A stretch of DNA of 64,000 nucleotides from positions 186,001-250,000 of the forward strand of contig NZ_VWOX01000002.1 of assembly GCF_008629675.1 (NCBI RefSeq), read 5' to 3'. Positions 62,355 through 64,000 of the stretch are shown piece by piece (position 1 is the stretch's first letter; each line of letters begins with the position of its first letter). The stretch is from Roseiconus nitratireducens. GTDB lineage: Bacteria; Planctomycetota; Planctomycetia; Pirellulales; Pirellulaceae. Made by a program: the position numbers and the translations under genes. The notes beneath the pieces are model-generated. The model had not been told where the DNA came from. It did not search any database and saw only the letters and a program-made list of their open reading frames with translations.

Positions 62355-63935
62355 ATGAACAGACCGACTCGTTCACTCTTCAGCATCGTCCTGGTCCTCG
62401 CAAGCAGTACTGGCCATCTGGTTGCGGGCGATACCCGACCCAACGTCGTGTTTCTCGCCGTCGATGACATGAACGACTTTGTCGGATGCCTCGAGTCACG
62501 CCCGAGTGCGATCACCCCCAACATTGATCGGCTTGCCTCCCGCGGCGTGTGCTTTACGAACGCTCACACCGCCGGCGTGTTTTGCGCGCCCAGTCGTGCG
62601 GCGATTTTCTCGGGCCAGTACGCTTCAACGACCGGATGCTACACGACACCGCTGTATTTTGTGCATCGTCCGGAGCTTGAATCGCTCCAAACGAGCTTTG
62701 CCAAAGCGGGATACTCGACCCTGGGCGCTGGCAAGCTGTTTCATCATCCCGCGGGAGCGATTGACCAACGTGGATGGACGGAGTTCTTCCTGCGTAATCA
62801 GTTCCAGAAGAACGGCGGTTGGGCACTTGAATCGTGGAGCAGCGACACGCCCGTGCCACAGCCCTTTCCGGCCAGTGTCTACAACAAAGGCAAAGAAATT
62901 ACCGGCGGACTGTTCCTGGAATGGGGAGCGATCCCAAACGACCAGGAAAGCGACATGGCCGACACGATACGAGCCGACTGGGCGGTCGATCAACTGAAAC
63001 GGAAACACGACAAGCCGTTTTTTCTGGCCTGCGGATTCTACGCGCCGCACTACCCGAACTACTGCCCGCAAAAGTATTTCGATCTGTACGATCGAGACGC
63101 CATCGAGACTCCTGCGTTCAAAGACGATGACCTGGCGGACCTTCCGGACAAGATTCGCAGGCAACGCCAGAATCGCAAAGCGTTTCACTACGATAAGCTC
63201 GTCGCGATGGGTGCCTGGAAGGACGCTCTGCACGGATACCTTGCCTGCAACAGCTACGCCGACGCGATGGTCGGGCGGATCCTGAACGCTCTTGAAACAA
63301 GCCCCTACGCCGACAATACCCTCGTCGTGCTATGGAGCGATCACGGTTATCACTTGGGCGAAAAAGGGCAATGGGGCAAGCACACGTTATGGGAACGCAC
63401 CTCCAACGTTCCGTTCGTGTGGGCCGGCCCCGGCGTGGCCGAAGGAGTCACGACCGACGTGACGGTCAGCCTGATTGACATCTATCCGACACTGGTTGAA
63501 AAATGCAGCTTGCCGACGCCCCGTCAGGAGTTGGAAGGTGTTTCGCTGGCATCGACGCTGAAGCATCCTACCGAAGCAGAAGACCGAACCGTGTATCTGC
63601 CCTACATGACCCCGGGAGAATATGCGGTGATCAATCGCGACTGGCGTTTCATCCACTATGACGACAAGAACCAAGAACTATACGACGTCAAAGAGGATCC
63701 GCACGAGTGGAACAACCTGGCAACCGACGCGCAGTACGCGGACGTCATCGCCAAGCTGCAGGATTCAGCGCCGACGGAATTCGCCGACCCGGAACCCAAA
63801 CTGAACGCGAGGCGTGATCTGGTCGTCGAGGGCGAAACCTTCCGCTGGGAGAAGGGCAATGGGAACTACGTTCCGCATCCCAAATACCTGCCATACAGCG
63901 ATCCCGCAATGCGGCGAAAGCAGTCGAAAGAGTAA
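62355..63935 (+). CDS. secreted type I sulfatase (iduronate-2-sulfatase-like)
   Basis: The 526-residue protein has a signal peptide ([20 protein letters not shown], then HLVAG), a metal site [11 protein letters not shown], the formylglycine motif C-A-P-S-R (Cys77) with the early [20 protein letters not shown] and the late [20 protein letters not shown]. The pattern DDMND plus CAPSR is that of the iduronate-2-sulfatase/choline-sulfatase-like branch, but substrate assignment needs phylogeny. ATG 62355 is taken; the frame is open upstream with no signal. It is divergent from the ECF operon and shares its regulatory region, so the two are probably co-induced by a sulfated glycan. It ends 65 bases before the window edge. 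Confidence 0.92.
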   Translation: MNRPTRSLFSIVLVLASSTGHLVAGDTRPNVVFLAVDDMNDFVGCLESRPSAITPNIDRLASRGVCFTNAHTAGVFCAPSRAAIFSGQYASTTGCYTTPLYFVHRPELESLQTSFAKAGYSTLGAGKLFHHPAGAIDQRGWTEFFLRNQFQKNGGWALESWSSDTPVPQPFPASVYNKGKEITGGLFLEWGAIPNDQESDMADTIRADWAVDQLKRKHDKPFFLACGFYAPHYPNYCPQKYFDLYDRDAIETPAFKDDDLADLPDKIRRQRQNRKAFHYDKLVAMGAWKDALHGYLACNSYADAMVGRILNALETSPYADNTLVVLWSDHGYHLGEKGQWGKHTLWERTSNVPFVWAGPGVAEGVTTDVTVSLIDIYPTLVEKCSLPTPRQELEGVSLASTLKHPTEAEDRTVYLPYMTPGEYAVINRDWRFIHYDDKNQELYDVKEDPHEWNNLATDAQYADVIAKLQDSAPTEFADPEPKLNARRDLVVEGETFRWEKGNGNYVPHPKYLPYSDPAMRRKQSKE

Positions 63936-64000
63936 CGATGAAGTGATCCGTAACCGGCGTAGAGATACACCACTCCTTCGGCGCGGAACGCTGTCGAGAC

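Overview
The window is high-GC chromosomal DNA from a planctomycete, most likely Pirellulales and close to Rhodopirellula or Rhodopirellula-like genera. This rests on several gene families: planctomycete cytochrome c proteins (PSCyt/DUF1549/DUF1553, DUF1587-1592-1585), their DUF1552 and DUF1501 partners, a BBP7 outer-membrane barrel, a DUF1598 protein, many formylglycine sulfatases, an ECF sigma factor next to a FecR/LamG protein, and short membrane proteins with an NPYxPP N-terminus. Dispersed short palindromic repeats fill most intergenic gaps. The assignment is an inference from gene content; no marker phylogeny was run.

Layout. 0.3-11.6 kb is housekeeping: a membrane protein and Der GTPase (-), a family-4 uracil-DNA glycosylase and an atypical Mur-ligase homologue (+), then a minus-strand run of acyl-CoA synthetase, zinc-ribbon coiled-coil protein, coaE, rho and ribH. 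11.8-22.8 kb holds a secreted cytochrome/DUF1552 pair, a BBP7 barrel, a nucleoside hydrolase, trpD, mqnE (futalosine menaquinone route) and a pectate-lyase-like protein. 23.0-30.0 kb is a tightly packed seven-gene minus-strand operon: SPFH-GYF protein, SpeD, DUF4178 zinc-ribbon membrane protein, Gly-rich micro-protein, DUF350 protein, membrane-embedded SpeE-like protein and a Tat/lipobox FAD oxidoreductase. It looks like a polyamine-linked membrane system and is the most interesting protein cluster here. 30.5-42.9 kb carries polA, an FHA-GAF sigma-54 activator, a DUF1598 protein, a sulfatase and an NtrC-type two-component pair.

Between 43.40 and 43.72 kb is what looks like an unannotated short transcript. 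It has a good sigma-70 promoter (17-bp spacer), several hairpins, a 13-nt match to the 16S anti-Shine-Dalgarno sequence exactly 7 nt before a 13-codon reading frame, and a textbook intrinsic terminator. I recognise no RNA family. 44.4-48.8 kb has a large thioredoxin-domain protein flanked by a composite repeat on both sides and several very small genes.

At 49.2 kb a tRNA-Arg(UCU) marks the edge of a small decayed island. A broken integrase N-terminus lies just inside it, two orphan secreted proteins follow, and an imperfect 31-bp copy (27/31) of the tRNA 3' end sits at 52.5 kb, with a degenerate integrase C-terminus beyond it. 53.0-63.9 kb is a sulfated-glycan utilisation locus: ECF sigma factor, FecR/LamG regulator, PSD1 cytochrome protein, DUF1501 protein and a sulfatase-esterase fusion (-), with another sulfatase divergent (+) across a region holding a 28-bp operator-like palindrome.
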